Origin: Chitinophagaceae bacterium
GTDB taxonomy: Bacteria; Bacteroidota; Bacteroidia; Chitinophagales; Chitinophagaceae
Assembly: GCA_019638595.1 (NCBI GenBank)
Contig: JAHBTJ010000010.1
Span: 124,001-188,000, forward strand
Direction of reading: 5' to 3'
DNA: 64,000 nucleotides
The notes beneath the pieces are model-generated. The model did not search any database, was not told where the DNA came from, and saw only the letters and a program-made list of their open reading frames with translations. The position numbers were made by a program, and so were the translations under genes. Shown here piece after piece: positions 46,255 to 55,642 of this stretch (position 1 is its first letter; each line of letters opens with the position of its first letter).

Positions 46255-47451
46255 TTACGGAATTACCGTCAGCTTATTTCCTTCTATCCGGAAATGGACA
46301 TTGCTCAATTCAAAAACCTTGAGTGTTTCAGACAGGTTCATATTGCGGAATACCTTTCCCGCAAAAAGCCTTTTAGGAATGGCGCCTTCGTAGTGCACTT
46401 CCAGGTTATACCAGCGGGCAAGCTGGCGCATGATAGAAGGAAGGTCATCACCATTAAAAGAAAACAACCCGTTTTTCCAGGCAACAGTTTCTTCTATATC
46501 TGCGGCTTTCACTTCACTCAACCCTTTATCATTGGTCTCTACCTGGTTGCCGGGCAGCAGCTTTACGATCGTGGCTCCTTTTTTAACAGTAACCGCCCCT
46601 TCAAGCAAAGTGGTTTTAATGGCTGATTCATCGGCATAGGCATTTATATTAAAGTGAGTTCCGGTTACATGCACTTCTGTTCCGTTGGCGCTTACTATAA
46701 AAGGCTGTTCTTTATTATGCGCTACTTCAAAATAGGCTTCGCCTTCCATCATTACTTTTCGTTCCTGTTCATTGAATACAGTGGGGTACCTGATGGATGA
46801 GGACGCATTTAACCATACCTGTGTGCCATCGGGCAATACCAGCTTATACTGCCCGCCCCGTGGAGTGGTAACCGTATTGTAGTACAGGGCGGGAGGTTGC
46901 CTGTCATTTAACCTGTATACTAATTCACCGTCGGTATTTTTTATCACCGATGCGTTTCCCTGCTTTGCCAGCGTGCCTTTTGCAGCATCATTCAGGTCAA
47001 TGGTAGTTCCATCCGAAAGGGTAAGTATAGCTTTATTGCCACCCGGAGCCACATCGTTGTTGATAACGGGCTCCGCTTTTGCAAGTGGTGGAGATTTTGC
47101 AGGGCGGGTTGCCCAAAAGTAAGCACCTGCGCTTAACAATACCACTATGGAGGCTGCCGCTACTTTTATGGTTAAACGCCGCCAGCGGGAAGTATGCAGC
47201 GGCACAACCTGTAGCGCTTCGGGCATTTTTGGCGGAGATGCCGACTTCTGCAACATCTGCTCAAACATGAGCTCAATTTGTTCTGCATCGGAAAACAGGC
47301 CTAACGGCTTGTTCCGTAATTTTTGCATTACAGCGTCACGCAATGCTTCAATATTTTCGTGTTGGCGCGCTGCTTCCAGGAAAGCCTGGAGTTCGTCCCC
47401 TTCCAGTTCATTGCGCAGGTATTTATCAAGCAGTTGATTGAATTCCGGCAT
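46255..47451 (-). CDS. FecR-family anti-sigma factor
   Basis: 398 residues. Cytoplasmic N-terminal sigma-binding region (FNQLLDKYLRNELEGDELQA), one membrane span near 94-113, then the periplasmic FecR domain (TTPRGGQYKLVLPDGTQVWL, NASSSIRYPTVF; MMEGEAYFEVAHN) and a C-terminal DUF4974/STN-like segment (MNLSETLKVFELSNVHFRIE). It would receive the signal from the STN domain of the SusC-type transporter and release the ECF sigma factor. Upstream neighbour is the sigma gene. Confidence 0.95.
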   Translation of the reverse strand: MPEFNQLLDKYLRNELEGDELQAFLEAARQHENIEALRDAVMQKLRNKPLGLFSDAEQIELMFEQMLQKSASPPKMPEALQVVPLHTSRWRRLTIKVAAASIVVLLSAGAYFWATRPAKSPPLAKAEPVINNDVAPGGNKAILTLSDGTTIDLNDAAKGTLAKQGNASVIKNTDGELVYRLNDRQPPALYYNTVTTPRGGQYKLVLPDGTQVWLNASSSIRYPTVFNEQERKVMMEGEAYFEVAHNKEQPFIVSANGTEVHVTGTHFNINAYADESAIKTTLLEGAVTVKKGATIVKLLPGNQVETNDKGLSEVKAADIEETVAWKNGLFSFNGDDLPSIMRQLARWYNLEVHYEGAIPKRLFAGKVFRNMNLSETLKVFELSNVHFRIEGNKLTVIP

Positions 47452-47536
47452 TATAGCAATTGTTAGTTAAAACAGGTAAGTCTCTACTATAAAGACGGCA
47501 GAAAAAATAAACAGGGAGCAGCGAAAAAAAGATTTT

Positions 47537-48130
47537 TTACAGGAAAAACCAGCAGACGAACAGGGGAAGCGCACCCGAATGGTCGGCAAGATATTTACGG
47601 AGGTTACCAACAGCCCTTACAATATGGCTTTTAACGCTTTCCTGCGATATACCCATTTTGGCAGCTATCTCTTTATGCTTCAATCCTTTAAAACGGCTTA
47701 GATAAAATGCAACCCGTTGCCTTTCAGGAAGCACATTGATGCCCTGGTGAATAATTGCTTCCATTTCCTTACACTCCACCTGGAAATGTGGCGCAAGCCG
47801 GTCTTCTTCTTCAAAATGCTTGTGGAGGTAAGCCTCATTTTCCACGGTAAAAACCTTTTTACGCAGTTTATCTACAATGAGGTTGCGGGAAGTAATAAAT
47901 AAAAAAGCTTCAAAATTTTCTACTTCGTTAAGCTTTTCCTTTTTTATCCAGATGCGGGCGAAAATATCCTGTGTAAGATCCTGGGCTATTTCCCTGGACT
48001 TGGTGAACAGTAAAGCCGTAGAGAATATCTGATCCCAGTAAGCAGTAAACAATTTCTTATAGGCTTCCTGATCACCATTTGCTACACGCAAAAGCAATTC
48101 TTTCTCATTAAGCAATACAGTCGTTGGCAT
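47537..48130 (-). CDS. ECF sigma-70 factor (FecI-like, Bacteroidota type)
   Basis: 197 residues. Sigma region 2 (YKKLFTAYWDQIFSTALLFT, DLTQDIFARIWIKK) and region 4 (LPERQRVAFYLSRFKGLKHK, EIAAKMGISQESVKSHIVRA). It is the first gene of the sigma-fecR-susC-susD set and should direct transcription of the transporter operon when the anti-sigma factor is signalled. The C-terminus ends in a short hydrophobic CWFFL tail. Confidence 0.95.
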   Translation of the reverse strand: MPTTVLLNEKELLLRVANGDQEAYKKLFTAYWDQIFSTALLFTKSREIAQDLTQDIFARIWIKKEKLNEVENFEAFLFITSRNLIVDKLRKKVFTVENEAYLHKHFEEEDRLAPHFQVECKEMEAIIHQGINVLPERQRVAFYLSRFKGLKHKEIAAKMGISQESVKSHIVRAVGNLRKYLADHSGALPLFVCWFFL

Positions 48131-48175
48131 CTCTAAAACCTATATTAAAGAGAAGTAAATTTAATGCTAAAATAA

Positions 48176-49534
48176 TTATTTTTTTAACCAACTATTTATT
48201 TTCCCGCAATCCCTGTAATGGCCGGTAACGTTTACATAGTAACCCGGCAGATGATGGCTGAACCATTTACGGAGTGTTTCTTCCTTCTTTTTCGCTACCA
48301 GCCGCCGCGCAATCTTTTCGTAATCATCCTTCAAATTTTCAATGTGCGGCTCCGCTTTGCGTCTTACATATAAAATCCTTGCCCCCTGCCTGCCTTGTTC
48401 ATCCGTAAACAAAACAGGGGTTGAATATTCACCCACTTTGAGCTTATCCAATACAGCCACAATGCTTTTATCAAGGTCTGCAATGGTAACCAGCGATTCG
48501 CCCTGTATATTGGTAATTGCGCCGGCGGTAAATTTACCGGAGGGATCCTCGCTATAGCGATCCACAGCCTCGGCAAACGACAACGATTGCCCTACCAACC
48601 TGAACCGGATCGTATCTAACAAAACAACGGTTTTATGGAGTGCTTCGGGGGTTACAGGAACTTTTTTAAATATATGCCGCACTGTTGCATCATCTCCGTT
48701 CCTGCTCACTGATTCTAAAAGATGATAGCCTGACTGAGATTTGATTACCCTGGACAACTGTCCTTCTTTTAATGAAAAGATGTACTGCCGTAGCTCTTTC
48801 TCTATTAGTTTGTCGTTACGGTTGTATTCCATCAGTCCTCCATTCGCCTTCGTATCAGTATCGTCGCTGTAAAGCCTTGCAACCGTTTTAAAAGCTATTT
48901 CCCTTTTTTCTATACGTTTTCTTAAAGCTTCCAGGTCATCCTTCACATGTTTTTCCATTGCTTCATCGGGATGAGCATATAAAACGATCTGCCCTAATTC
49001 ATACCCTGCCTCATAAAACTGCAGGCTATCTTTCGGAATGTCATAATAATATTTTTTCACTTCGTCAGGCGTAACGGTAACGCGTTCGGTGATCATCCTT
49101 TGCAAAGCTTCCACCTGTTTCTGCTCTTTGATCAGTTCCCGGCTGTCTTCTTTTACCTGGTATGTTGTTTTCCCTGCTATTTGCTCCAGCGCTTCTTTAC
49201 TTCCATATAAGTTAATAAAATAGCGGATCCGCTGCTCCAGTTCAGCTTCTACTTCATCATCACTTATAAAAATCGAATCTTTTTGCGCTTGTATCACTAA
49301 CGCTTTTCTCATTATAATTTCCCCGAGAAAAGCACAATCTTGTTCATCAGGCATAGCTCCCTGGTGACGTTTAACATCCGCCGCCATATTTTCTACATCC
49401 GATCTCAGTACTATCTTATCTCCAACCACAGCAACGATGTTATCAACCAGCAACCTGGAGGAATTTTCCTGGCCATGCACTGTTACAAAAAAAGCCGGCA
49501 ATCCAACCAGCATCAGTAGTAGCAATTGTTTCAT
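48176..49534 (-). CDS. SurA-like periplasmic peptidyl-prolyl isomerase/chaperone
   Basis: 452 residues with a Sec signal (MKQLLLLMLVGLPAFFVTVH). SurA-type N-terminal helical domain (VDNIVAVVGDKIVLRSDVEN), then two parvulin-type PPIase domains (first about 170-275: YELGQIVLYAHPDEA, ending SGYHLLES; second from about 282: ATVRHIFKKVPVTPEAL). It escorts unfolded outer-membrane proteins. It is followed by the sigma-fecR-susCD set on the same strand with a 45-bp gap, though a separate promoter is likely. Confidence 0.88.
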   Translation of the reverse strand: MKQLLLLMLVGLPAFFVTVHGQENSSRLLVDNIVAVVGDKIVLRSDVENMAADVKRHQGAMPDEQDCAFLGEIIMRKALVIQAQKDSIFISDDEVEAELEQRIRYFINLYGSKEALEQIAGKTTYQVKEDSRELIKEQKQVEALQRMITERVTVTPDEVKKYYYDIPKDSLQFYEAGYELGQIVLYAHPDEAMEKHVKDDLEALRKRIEKREIAFKTVARLYSDDTDTKANGGLMEYNRNDKLIEKELRQYIFSLKEGQLSRVIKSQSGYHLLESVSRNGDDATVRHIFKKVPVTPEALHKTVVLLDTIRFRLVGQSLSFAEAVDRYSEDPSGKFTAGAITNIQGESLVTIADLDKSIVAVLDKLKVGEYSTPVLFTDEQGRQGARILYVRRKAEPHIENLKDDYEKIARRLVAKKKEETLRKWFSHHLPGYYVNVTGHYRDCGKINSWLKK

Positions 49535-49718
49535 ACAGAGTATTTAAGGAACTCAAAAATAAATTCTTCATCAACCCTGGTGTAGCAATGCAGATCCATT
49601 TAACAAAGGTTTCACGCATCAACAAAAATTGCAGGCATCTGCCGGGTAATAATTGTACGGAATAGTTATATATTTAGCCATTGAACAATTACCAGTTACG
49701 GTAGCTTCAATATTTTTA

Positions 49719-50726
49719 ATGACATACAACAGTCGTGTTAATATTGCCCTTATCGGGTTGGGAAGGATGGGGAAAATCCATCTTTCACATTTGCTTAATG
49801 GTATACCGGGAGCAGCAATAGCCGCGGTATCCGACACGGTTTATCCCGAAGATAATTTCAGGAGTGAATTTGGCGGTTTTTTATTTTCAAATAACCCGGA
49901 GGCTGTTATAAATAATCCCGGCGTGGCCGCGGTTGTTATCTGCACGCCAACCAGCTCGCACGCGGAGCTGGTTGAAAAATCCATAGAAGCAGGCAAACAT
50001 ATTTTTTGTGAAAAACCGCTCGACCTGTCGCTGGAGGTAACCAGGGAACTACTACGGAAAGCGGAGGTTGCTGATGTAAAACTGATGCTGGGTTTTAACA
50101 GGAGGTTCGATCCTGATTTCCTGCAGGCCAGGCAATCAGCGGCTGCGGGCAGGATAGGGAATTTGCAGATCATAAAAATCACCAACCGGGATCCCGCTAT
50201 TCCTCCTGTGGAATTTATAAAAAATTCGGGCGGTATGTTCATGGATTTTTCTATCCACGATTTTGATATGGCCCGGTATATAATGAACAAAAAAGTAGTG
50301 GAAGTGTTTGCCAAAGGATTGGTGTTCATGGACAAAGCTGTTGGAGAAGCCGGTGATATAGATACAGCCCTGATTACGCTTACTTTTGAAGATGGTACAT
50401 ACGCTGTAATAGACAATAGCCGCAAAGCAGTTTACGGCTACGATCAACGGCTTGAAATATTCGGTGATGGAGGTATGATACAGGTAGATAATACGCTGTA
50501 TAACCGTAATTCGGTATTTGACGCCGAAGGAATTCATCAGGCACTTCCGCTCAACTCTTTTACCGAGCGGTATACCAGCTCTTATCGTAAAGAGATGGAG
50601 CTGTTCGTGGAAGCTGTGAGGAATAATACCAGCCTGCCGGTAAGCAGCGAAGATATTATAATGGCTACTACCATTGCGTATGCAGCGCAAAAATCAATGA
50701 AAGAGAAAAGACCGGTAAGTATTTGA
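49719..50726 (+). CDS. iolG: inositol 2-dehydrogenase-like Gfo/Idh/MocA oxidoreductase
   Basis: 335 residues from ATG 49719; the open frame begins at 49653, but the Rossmann strand (VNIALIGLGRMGKIHLSHL) starts 7 residues after this ATG. EKPLDL carries the catalytic Lys; GFNRRFDPDF, ITNRDPAIPPVEFI, and SGGMFMDFSIHDFDMARYIM are the IolG-subgroup motifs. It would oxidise myo-inositol or a related polyol with NAD. There is no signal, so it is cytoplasmic, unlike the Tat-exported relative at 27.6 kb. TATTTTTA lies directly before the ATG. No other iol genes are nearby, so the substrate is tentative. Confidence 0.82.
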   Translation: MTYNSRVNIALIGLGRMGKIHLSHLLNGIPGAAIAAVSDTVYPEDNFRSEFGGFLFSNNPEAVINNPGVAAVVICTPTSSHAELVEKSIEAGKHIFCEKPLDLSLEVTRELLRKAEVADVKLMLGFNRRFDPDFLQARQSAAAGRIGNLQIIKITNRDPAIPPVEFIKNSGGMFMDFSIHDFDMARYIMNKKVVEVFAKGLVFMDKAVGEAGDIDTALITLTFEDGTYAVIDNSRKAVYGYDQRLEIFGDGGMIQVDNTLYNRNSVFDAEGIHQALPLNSFTERYTSSYRKEMELFVEAVRNNTSLPVSSEDIIMATTIAYAAQKSMKEKRPVSI

Positions 50727-50803
50727 CGGTAATAAAACCTGCTTTTTAAGCGTTATATAACCCGGACTATGTAAGCTTAACAAATAAAAGCATTTGCATA
50801 ACT

Positions 50804-51310
50804 ATGAAACGGGTTATATTATTCACGCTGCTGTTATTCTTCAGTACTTTTTCCCGGTCGCAAACTCAAAATGAAAATACTTCGGATGTATTGGTTATTG
50901 ATACCGTGTATGCCGGTACCGGCAGCAAGGGCGATATGATCACCCTGGTAGTCAGTAATATTTCGGAAGACGACAGGGGATTTACCGTAGAAATTGTTGC
51001 CAGTGAAGAAAATAATTACTGGAGCACAATCTATTCAGCCTCCATCAACAACGATTCCTTTTTCTTTAAGCAGTGGCGGGATGCAAAAAAGCTGTCGAAA
51101 AAAATGAACATACAGTATGTACTGCCTAAATACAACCGCATATTTTATCACATTGAAGCCGGCGAGACCCAGGAGCTTCAATTAAGGATAACCGGAAAGT
51201 CATTCCAAAAGGGAATGGAGTTGCGCGTACTGATCACTACCGATATTGCAGAAGATGACCCTGACACAATTTATTCGTCCGCCTTTAAAGTATATACCCA
51301 GCCCGACTAA
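50804..51310 (+). CDS. secreted protein of unknown function
   Basis: 168 residues with a Sec signal (MKRVILFTLLLFFSTFSRSQ). The mature part is beta-rich (VLVIDTVYAGTGSKGDMITL; ELQLRITGKSFQKGMELRVL) with a central charged stretch (KQWRDAKKLSKKMN). I do not recognise a family. It follows the iolG-like gene by 77 bp on the same strand and may be co-transcribed; it is convergent with hisB. Confidence 0.6.
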   Translation: MKRVILFTLLLFFSTFSRSQTQNENTSDVLVIDTVYAGTGSKGDMITLVVSNISEDDRGFTVEIVASEENNYWSTIYSASINNDSFFFKQWRDAKKLSKKMNIQYVLPKYNRIFYHIEAGETQELQLRITGKSFQKGMELRVLITTDIAEDDPDTIYSSAFKVYTQPD

Positions 51311-51390
51311 GCATGCGTGCAGGCATGCCCGGAAGTATGCATGGCGTATGCTTCATCATTCGGCGTATGATCCCCGATAAAATACCCGCT

Positions 51391-52539
51391 TTATAAAATA
51401 CCCTTTGTGCTGGGCAGGTAATTGCTTAAAGGATCGCGCTTTACCGCCATACGTATGGCTTTGGCAAAGGCTTTAAATATCGCTTCTATTTTATGATGCT
51501 CATTGTCGCCCCTGCATTCAATATGGAGATTACATTTTGCCGCATCGGAAAACGATTTAAAGAAATGAAAGAACATTTCCGTAGGCACTTCTCCTATTTT
51601 TTCCCTTTTGAATTCAGCATTCCAAACAATCCAGTTCCTGCCTCCAAAATCAATCAGTACCTTTGCGTCGGCTTCGTCCATCGGCAATGCAAAGCCGTAC
51701 CGCTCCATTCCCGTTTTATCCGCCAGCGCCTTTGCAAACGCTTCTCCCAATGCAATGCCTGTATCTTCAATGGTATGATGTTCGTCTATGTGCAGGTCGC
51801 CTTTGGCAGTAATGGATATATCCATTTTTCCATGGCGGGCTATCTGCTCCAGCATATGGTCAAAAAAGCCCAACCCGGTTGAAATAGCAGCCTTTCCTTC
51901 GCCATCCACATTCAGCCCTATGCTTATTTTGGTTTCATTTGTATTGCGTTCATGTTTTACCACCCGTAAACCCAGCTTCAAAAACTCGTATATTTTACGC
52001 CATTCGGTGGTGGCCAGCGCTATTGTTCCGTCTGCCTGGAGCGCCGCTGCTTTACCGGCAATTTCGTCTGCCCCGAGGGCGGCATCGTTGTTGAGCCATA
52101 TACCACGGCAGCCCAGGTTTTTTGCCAGTTGAATATCGGTTATACGATCGCCTATTACAAAAGAATCAGGAATATCATAATCGGGGTTATTGAGATAACC
52201 TGTTAACATACCGATACCGGGCTTACGGGTAGGCGCGTTTTCGTGCGGGTAGGTTTTATCAATGAATACAGCGCTGAAACAGATGTCTTCTCCTTCCAGG
52301 CTTTTCATTACCAGGTTATGCAGGGGCCAAAAGCTGTCTTCAGGAAACGTTTCCGTACCCAGGCCATCCTGGTTGGTTACCATTACCAGCTCATAATCTA
52401 ATTCCCTGGCAATCTTGGTCATGTATTCAAACATGTGGGGATAGAAGGTGAGCTTGTCGTAAGAATCGAGCTGGTAGGTAGGAGGAGCTTCATTGATCAA
52501 TGTGCCATCGCGGTCAATAAATAAAACACGTTTTGCCAT
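51391..52539 (-). CDS. hisB: bifunctional histidinol-phosphatase / imidazoleglycerol-phosphate dehydratase
   Basis: 382 residues. N-terminal HAD phosphatase: DRDGTLI with the nucleophile Asp and general acid, then VTNQDGLG and [10 protein letters not shown]-terminal imidazoleglycerol-phosphate dehydratase from about 195: [45 protein letters not shown] and [19 protein letters not shown], which carry the metal-binding His/Glu sets. It catalyses steps 6 and 8 of histidine synthesis. It is the last gene of the run hisG-hisD-hisC-cytochrome c-hisB. Confidence 0.96.
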   Translation of the reverse strand: MAKRVLFIDRDGTLINEAPPTYQLDSYDKLTFYPHMFEYMTKIARELDYELVMVTNQDGLGTETFPEDSFWPLHNLVMKSLEGEDICFSAVFIDKTYPHENAPTRKPGIGMLTGYLNNPDYDIPDSFVIGDRITDIQLAKNLGCRGIWLNNDAALGADEIAGKAAALQADGTIALATTEWRKIYEFLKLGLRVVKHERNTNETKISIGLNVDGEGKAAISTGLGFFDHMLEQIARHGKMDISITAKGDLHIDEHHTIEDTGIALGEAFAKALADKTGMERYGFALPMDEADAKVLIDFGGRNWIVWNAEFKREKIGEVPTEMFFHFFKSFSDAAKCNLHIECRGDNEHHKIEAIFKAFAKAIRMAVKRDPLSNYLPSTKGIL

Positions 52540-52653
52540 AAGTTATAATTAAGTAACAGGAACTTTTAAAAAAGGATTGCAAGATAACAAAAACGAAGTC
52601 TTTATGGCAAAACTCCTGCTAAGCGCTAAAGCCGGGAACCGCAATAAATGGTT

Positions 52654-53097
52654 TTATTTCTTTTTAGCTTTTTTGGCAAGGGCAGAACGCACTTTCTTTA
52701 CCTCTGCCGGCGTAACCGCAATGGCCTTATTTTCGAAGCTGTTCCTTACATAAGTTAGTACATCAGCCACCTGCTGATCGCTTAAATACCGGTTGGGCAG
52801 CATGGGATCGTGGTAAGTATCACCATCAACCTCTATGGGGCCGGCCGCCCCGTTCAATATAATTTGTATGAGCTTATGCTTAGGACCTAATACCCATTTT
52901 GTTTTAACAAGTGGCGGATTCAACTGTGGCGTTCCCAGCCCATCCTGCCGGTGGCAGCCTGAACATTCTGCATCGTAAACAGCTCTCCCACGCTCCATTA
53001 CGTCCCTGGGCGGCTTGCTCTGGTCGGGCCCCAGACTTAGCAGCACCAGCAACCCCGCTACAATAATTACATTTATAGGTATTAATCGTCTTCGCAT
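52654..53097 (-). CDS. monohaem cytochrome c inside the his operon
   Basis: 147 residues. An N-terminal hydrophobic anchor/signal (about 6-24) leads into a class I cytochrome c domain with the haem motif CSGCH near 46-50 and a distal Met in DPMLPNRYLS. A Lys-rich C-terminus (KKAKKK) follows. It is a periplasmic electron carrier. It sits between hisC and hisB on the same strand (51-bp and 114-bp gaps) with no functional link to histidine synthesis, so it is probably an insertion into the operon. Confidence 0.88.
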   Translation of the reverse strand: MRRRLIPINVIIVAGLLVLLSLGPDQSKPPRDVMERGRAVYDAECSGCHRQDGLGTPQLNPPLVKTKWVLGPKHKLIQIILNGAAGPIEVDGDTYHDPMLPNRYLSDQQVADVLTYVRNSFENKAIAVTPAEVKKVRSALAKKAKKK

Positions 53098-53148
53098 ACC
53101 ATTTACTGTTACAGTAAATTTTTGGACTTACCGGTCATTAAAATTACA

Positions 53149-54204
53149 TTATGGTTTGAATTCTTTCAAACCGTTTATCAAACTATTGTTTTCTGCGGGC
53201 GTGCCCACCGTTATGCGCAGGCAACCTTCGCATAGCTGAACATTGCTCCGGTCTCTTACCACTATTCCTTTCGTAAGCAGGAAGTTATATGCCGCCCTGG
53301 CGCTGGTTACCTTTACCAATAAAAAATTAGCGTCAGAAGGATATACATGCTCTACCTGGTCCAGGGCAACCAGCTTTTCTCTCAACAGTTCCCTTTCCTG
53401 CACAATGATCCGGATCATTTCATTTACATTCTCTACATTATCCAATGCCTGCAGAACAATATCCTGCGTAGCCTGCCCTACATTATACGGCGGCTTGATT
53501 TTATTATATACCTCAATAATATCCGTTGATGCAAAAGCCATACCCAAACGCAGCGCTGCCAGTCCCCAGGCCTTGGAAAGCGTTTGCAGCACCACCAGGT
53601 TCGGGTATTCGCCCAACTCCTGTATAAATGAACGGTGGCGCGAAAAATTGATATAGGCTTCATCAATGATCACCAGTCCGGGAAAATTATTCAGCACTAT
53701 TTCTATATCCTCCCTGTTCAGCGAATTGGCAGTAGGATTATTAGGTGAACACAACCAGATGATCTTTGTAAAGTCGTCTACTTTGTTTTCCAGGTGTACC
53801 AGGTCAAGCTGAAAATCGTCCAGCAACGGTACCTTCTTTATTTCCACATCATTTATTTCAGCGCTTACCTGGTACATACCATACGTGGGCGGGCAAATGA
53901 TCACATTATCCTTACCGGGATTGCAAAAGCCCCTGAACAACAAATCAATACATTCATCGCTGCCATTACCGATAAAAATATTTTCAACCGGCACGCCTTT
54001 TATGGCAGAGAGCTTCTTTTTTATTTTTGTTTGATGCGGATCGGGATAGCGGTTGTACCATTGTATACCGGGAGAGCCCAGGCAATTTTCATTGGCGTCC
54101 AAAAATATGGATGCTTCCCCGCTAAATTCATCCCTTGCAGATGAATACGGTGTAAGCTTCTTTACATTTTCCCTTACCAGGTCGTTGATATTAAATGATG
54201 TCAT
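53149..54204 (-). CDS. hisC: histidinol-phosphate aminotransferase
   Basis: 351 residues, class II PLP aminotransferase. Motifs: LDANENCLGSPG at the start, GNGSDECIDLL, WLCSPNNPTAN, VIIDEAYINF, and the PLP-Lys in QTLSKAWGLAALRLG. It transfers the amino group from glutamate to imidazole acetol phosphate. Follows hisD; a 7-bp-period repeat array fills the gap between them. Confidence 0.95.
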   Translation of the reverse strand: MTSFNINDLVRENVKKLTPYSSARDEFSGEASIFLDANENCLGSPGIQWYNRYPDPHQTKIKKKLSAIKGVPVENIFIGNGSDECIDLLFRGFCNPGKDNVIICPPTYGMYQVSAEINDVEIKKVPLLDDFQLDLVHLENKVDDFTKIIWLCSPNNPTANSLNREDIEIVLNNFPGLVIIDEAYINFSRHRSFIQELGEYPNLVVLQTLSKAWGLAALRLGMAFASTDIIEVYNKIKPPYNVGQATQDIVLQALDNVENVNEMIRIIVQERELLREKLVALDQVEHVYPSDANFLLVKVTSARAAYNFLLTKGIVVRDRSNVQLCEGCLRITVGTPAENNSLINGLKEFKP

Positions 54205-54232
54205 ACATTTAAGATATTAGTGTTTGTGCGGG

Positions 54233-54309
54233 CTATCAGCTGTCAGCTTTTAGCTATCAGCATCTCAAATCCCCTGAAACCCGGAACTTGCCACCTGTAA
54301 CCATAAACT
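54233..54309. repeat. 7-bp-period array between hisD and hisC, eleven units
   Basis: Heptads start every 7 bp from 54233 to 54303. CTATCAG occurs at 54233 and 54254, CTGTCAG at 54240; the sequence then drifts to AAC-centred units (TGAAACC at 54275, TGTAACC at 54296) without losing register. Confidence 0.75.
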
Positions 54310-54326
54310 ATCTCCCCAACCCGTTC

Positions 54327-55598
54327 TCATATCCTCACCCTCACCGCATTGGCATGGGCATCCAGTCCTTCCGCTACCGCCATATTCATTACAGTATCCG
54401 CCAGGTGCTGCAGCCCCTGCCTGGTTAATTTTTGATAGGTGATTTTCTTTACAAAGCTATCAACGCTTACGCCGCTGTATGCGCGTGCATACCCGTTAGT
54501 AGGCAATGTATGGTTCGTGCCACTGGCATAGTCGCCAACGCTTTCAGGTGAATAATTACCTAAAAATACAGAGCCTGCATTTGTTATGCGGCCGCCAATT
54601 GTTTCGTCATTTTCGCAACTGATGATCAAATGTTCCGGTGCATAGGCATTAATAAAGTCAATTATTTCTTCGGGGTTCTCTATTACAACCGCCCTGCTGT
54701 TGGCCAGGGCTTTCCTGGCAATCTCTTTTCTTGGCAGCAGTTCCAGTTGCGCTTCTACTTCCTCTGTTATTTTACCGGCAACAGTTTTGTTACTTGTTAC
54801 AAGCATTACCTGGCTATCGGCTCCATGTTCTGCCTGCGACAGTAAATCAGCCGCTACATATGCCGGTACGGCTGTCTCATCTGCCAATACGCACACTTCG
54901 CTCGGGCCGGCGGGCATGTCAATAGCAATCCCGTAGCGTTGTACCAATTGCTTGGCACAGGTTACATACTGGTTGCCTGGTCCAAAAATTTTGTATACCG
55001 CGGGAATGGTGGCAGTACCAAAAGCCATTGCCGCAATAGCCTGTGCGCCTCCCGCTTTAAATACCTGCGTAATGCCTGCCACTTTAGCCGCGTATAAAAT
55101 AGCAGGATGAATATTACCTTCTTTACCGGGGGGAGAACACAAAACAATCTCCCTGCAGCCTGCAATAACCGCCGGTATACCCAGCATTAAAACAGTAGAA
55201 AACAGGGGCGCCGATCCACCGGGAATATATAATCCAACTTTATCAATGCCCACCATTCTGCGCCAGCAGAGCACCCCGGGCATTGTTTCCACCTTATTTT
55301 CTGCTACATGCTGGGCAATATGAAAATTATAAATATTGCTTTTTGCCTGCTGTATGGCTTTTTTCAACGCTGTTGACAGCAATTTTTCTGCGGCTTCCAT
55401 TTCCGTGTCCGGCACGCTGATGTTGTGTAATTCCGCTCCGTCAAACCGCTTTGCGTATGCACGTAAGGCCGTATCGCCATTTTGTTTTACATCCAGCAAT
55501 ATGTTCTCCACTGCCTTTTCAAGCGTTGAATAATCCAGCAGGGGGCGTTTTATAAGATCGGGCCAGTGCTGCTTCGATGGATTCAGGATAATATTCAT
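54327..55598 (-). CDS. hisD: histidinol dehydrogenase
   Basis: 423 residues. Family motifs: VGLYIPGGSAPLFSTVLMLG, GGAQAIAAMAFGT, KIFGPGNQYVTCAKQL, DMPAGPSEVCVLAD, LLSQAEHGADSQVML (zinc-ligand Gln/His), YAPEHLII and SVGDYASGTNHTLPT. It oxidises histidinol to histidine in two NAD-dependent steps. Located between hisG and hisC, with 7-bp-period arrays in both gaps. Confidence 0.96.
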   Translation of the reverse strand: MNIILNPSKQHWPDLIKRPLLDYSTLEKAVENILLDVKQNGDTALRAYAKRFDGAELHNISVPDTEMEAAEKLLSTALKKAIQQAKSNIYNFHIAQHVAENKVETMPGVLCWRRMVGIDKVGLYIPGGSAPLFSTVLMLGIPAVIAGCREIVLCSPPGKEGNIHPAILYAAKVAGITQVFKAGGAQAIAAMAFGTATIPAVYKIFGPGNQYVTCAKQLVQRYGIAIDMPAGPSEVCVLADETAVPAYVAADLLSQAEHGADSQVMLVTSNKTVAGKITEEVEAQLELLPRKEIARKALANSRAVVIENPEEIIDFINAYAPEHLIISCENDETIGGRITNAGSVFLGNYSPESVGDYASGTNHTLPTNGYARAYSGVSVDSFVKKITYQKLTRQGLQHLADTVMNMAVAEGLDAHANAVRVRI

Positions 55599-55604
55599 AG
55601 AAGG

Positions 55605-55632
55605 ATTTGAAATTTTAAATTTAAGATTTAAA
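55605..55632. repeat. 7-bp-period array between hisG and hisD
   Basis: Four exact-register heptads: ATTTGAA at 55605, ATTTTAA at 55612, ATTTAAG at 55619 and ATTTAAA at 55626, in the 44-bp gap between the genes. Confidence 0.75.
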
Positions 55633-55642
55633 CCCTCTGCCG

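Noticed and set aside
51311-51390. Repeated GCATGC-type hexamers between the secreted protein gene and hisB
   Set aside because: Short, irregular spacing and no T-run; could be a weak hairpin but not supportable as a feature.
10889-55632. Periodic arrays as CRISPR or tandem-repeat genes
   Set aside because: Period is 7 bp with no spacer-length structure and no cas genes; units differ between sites.
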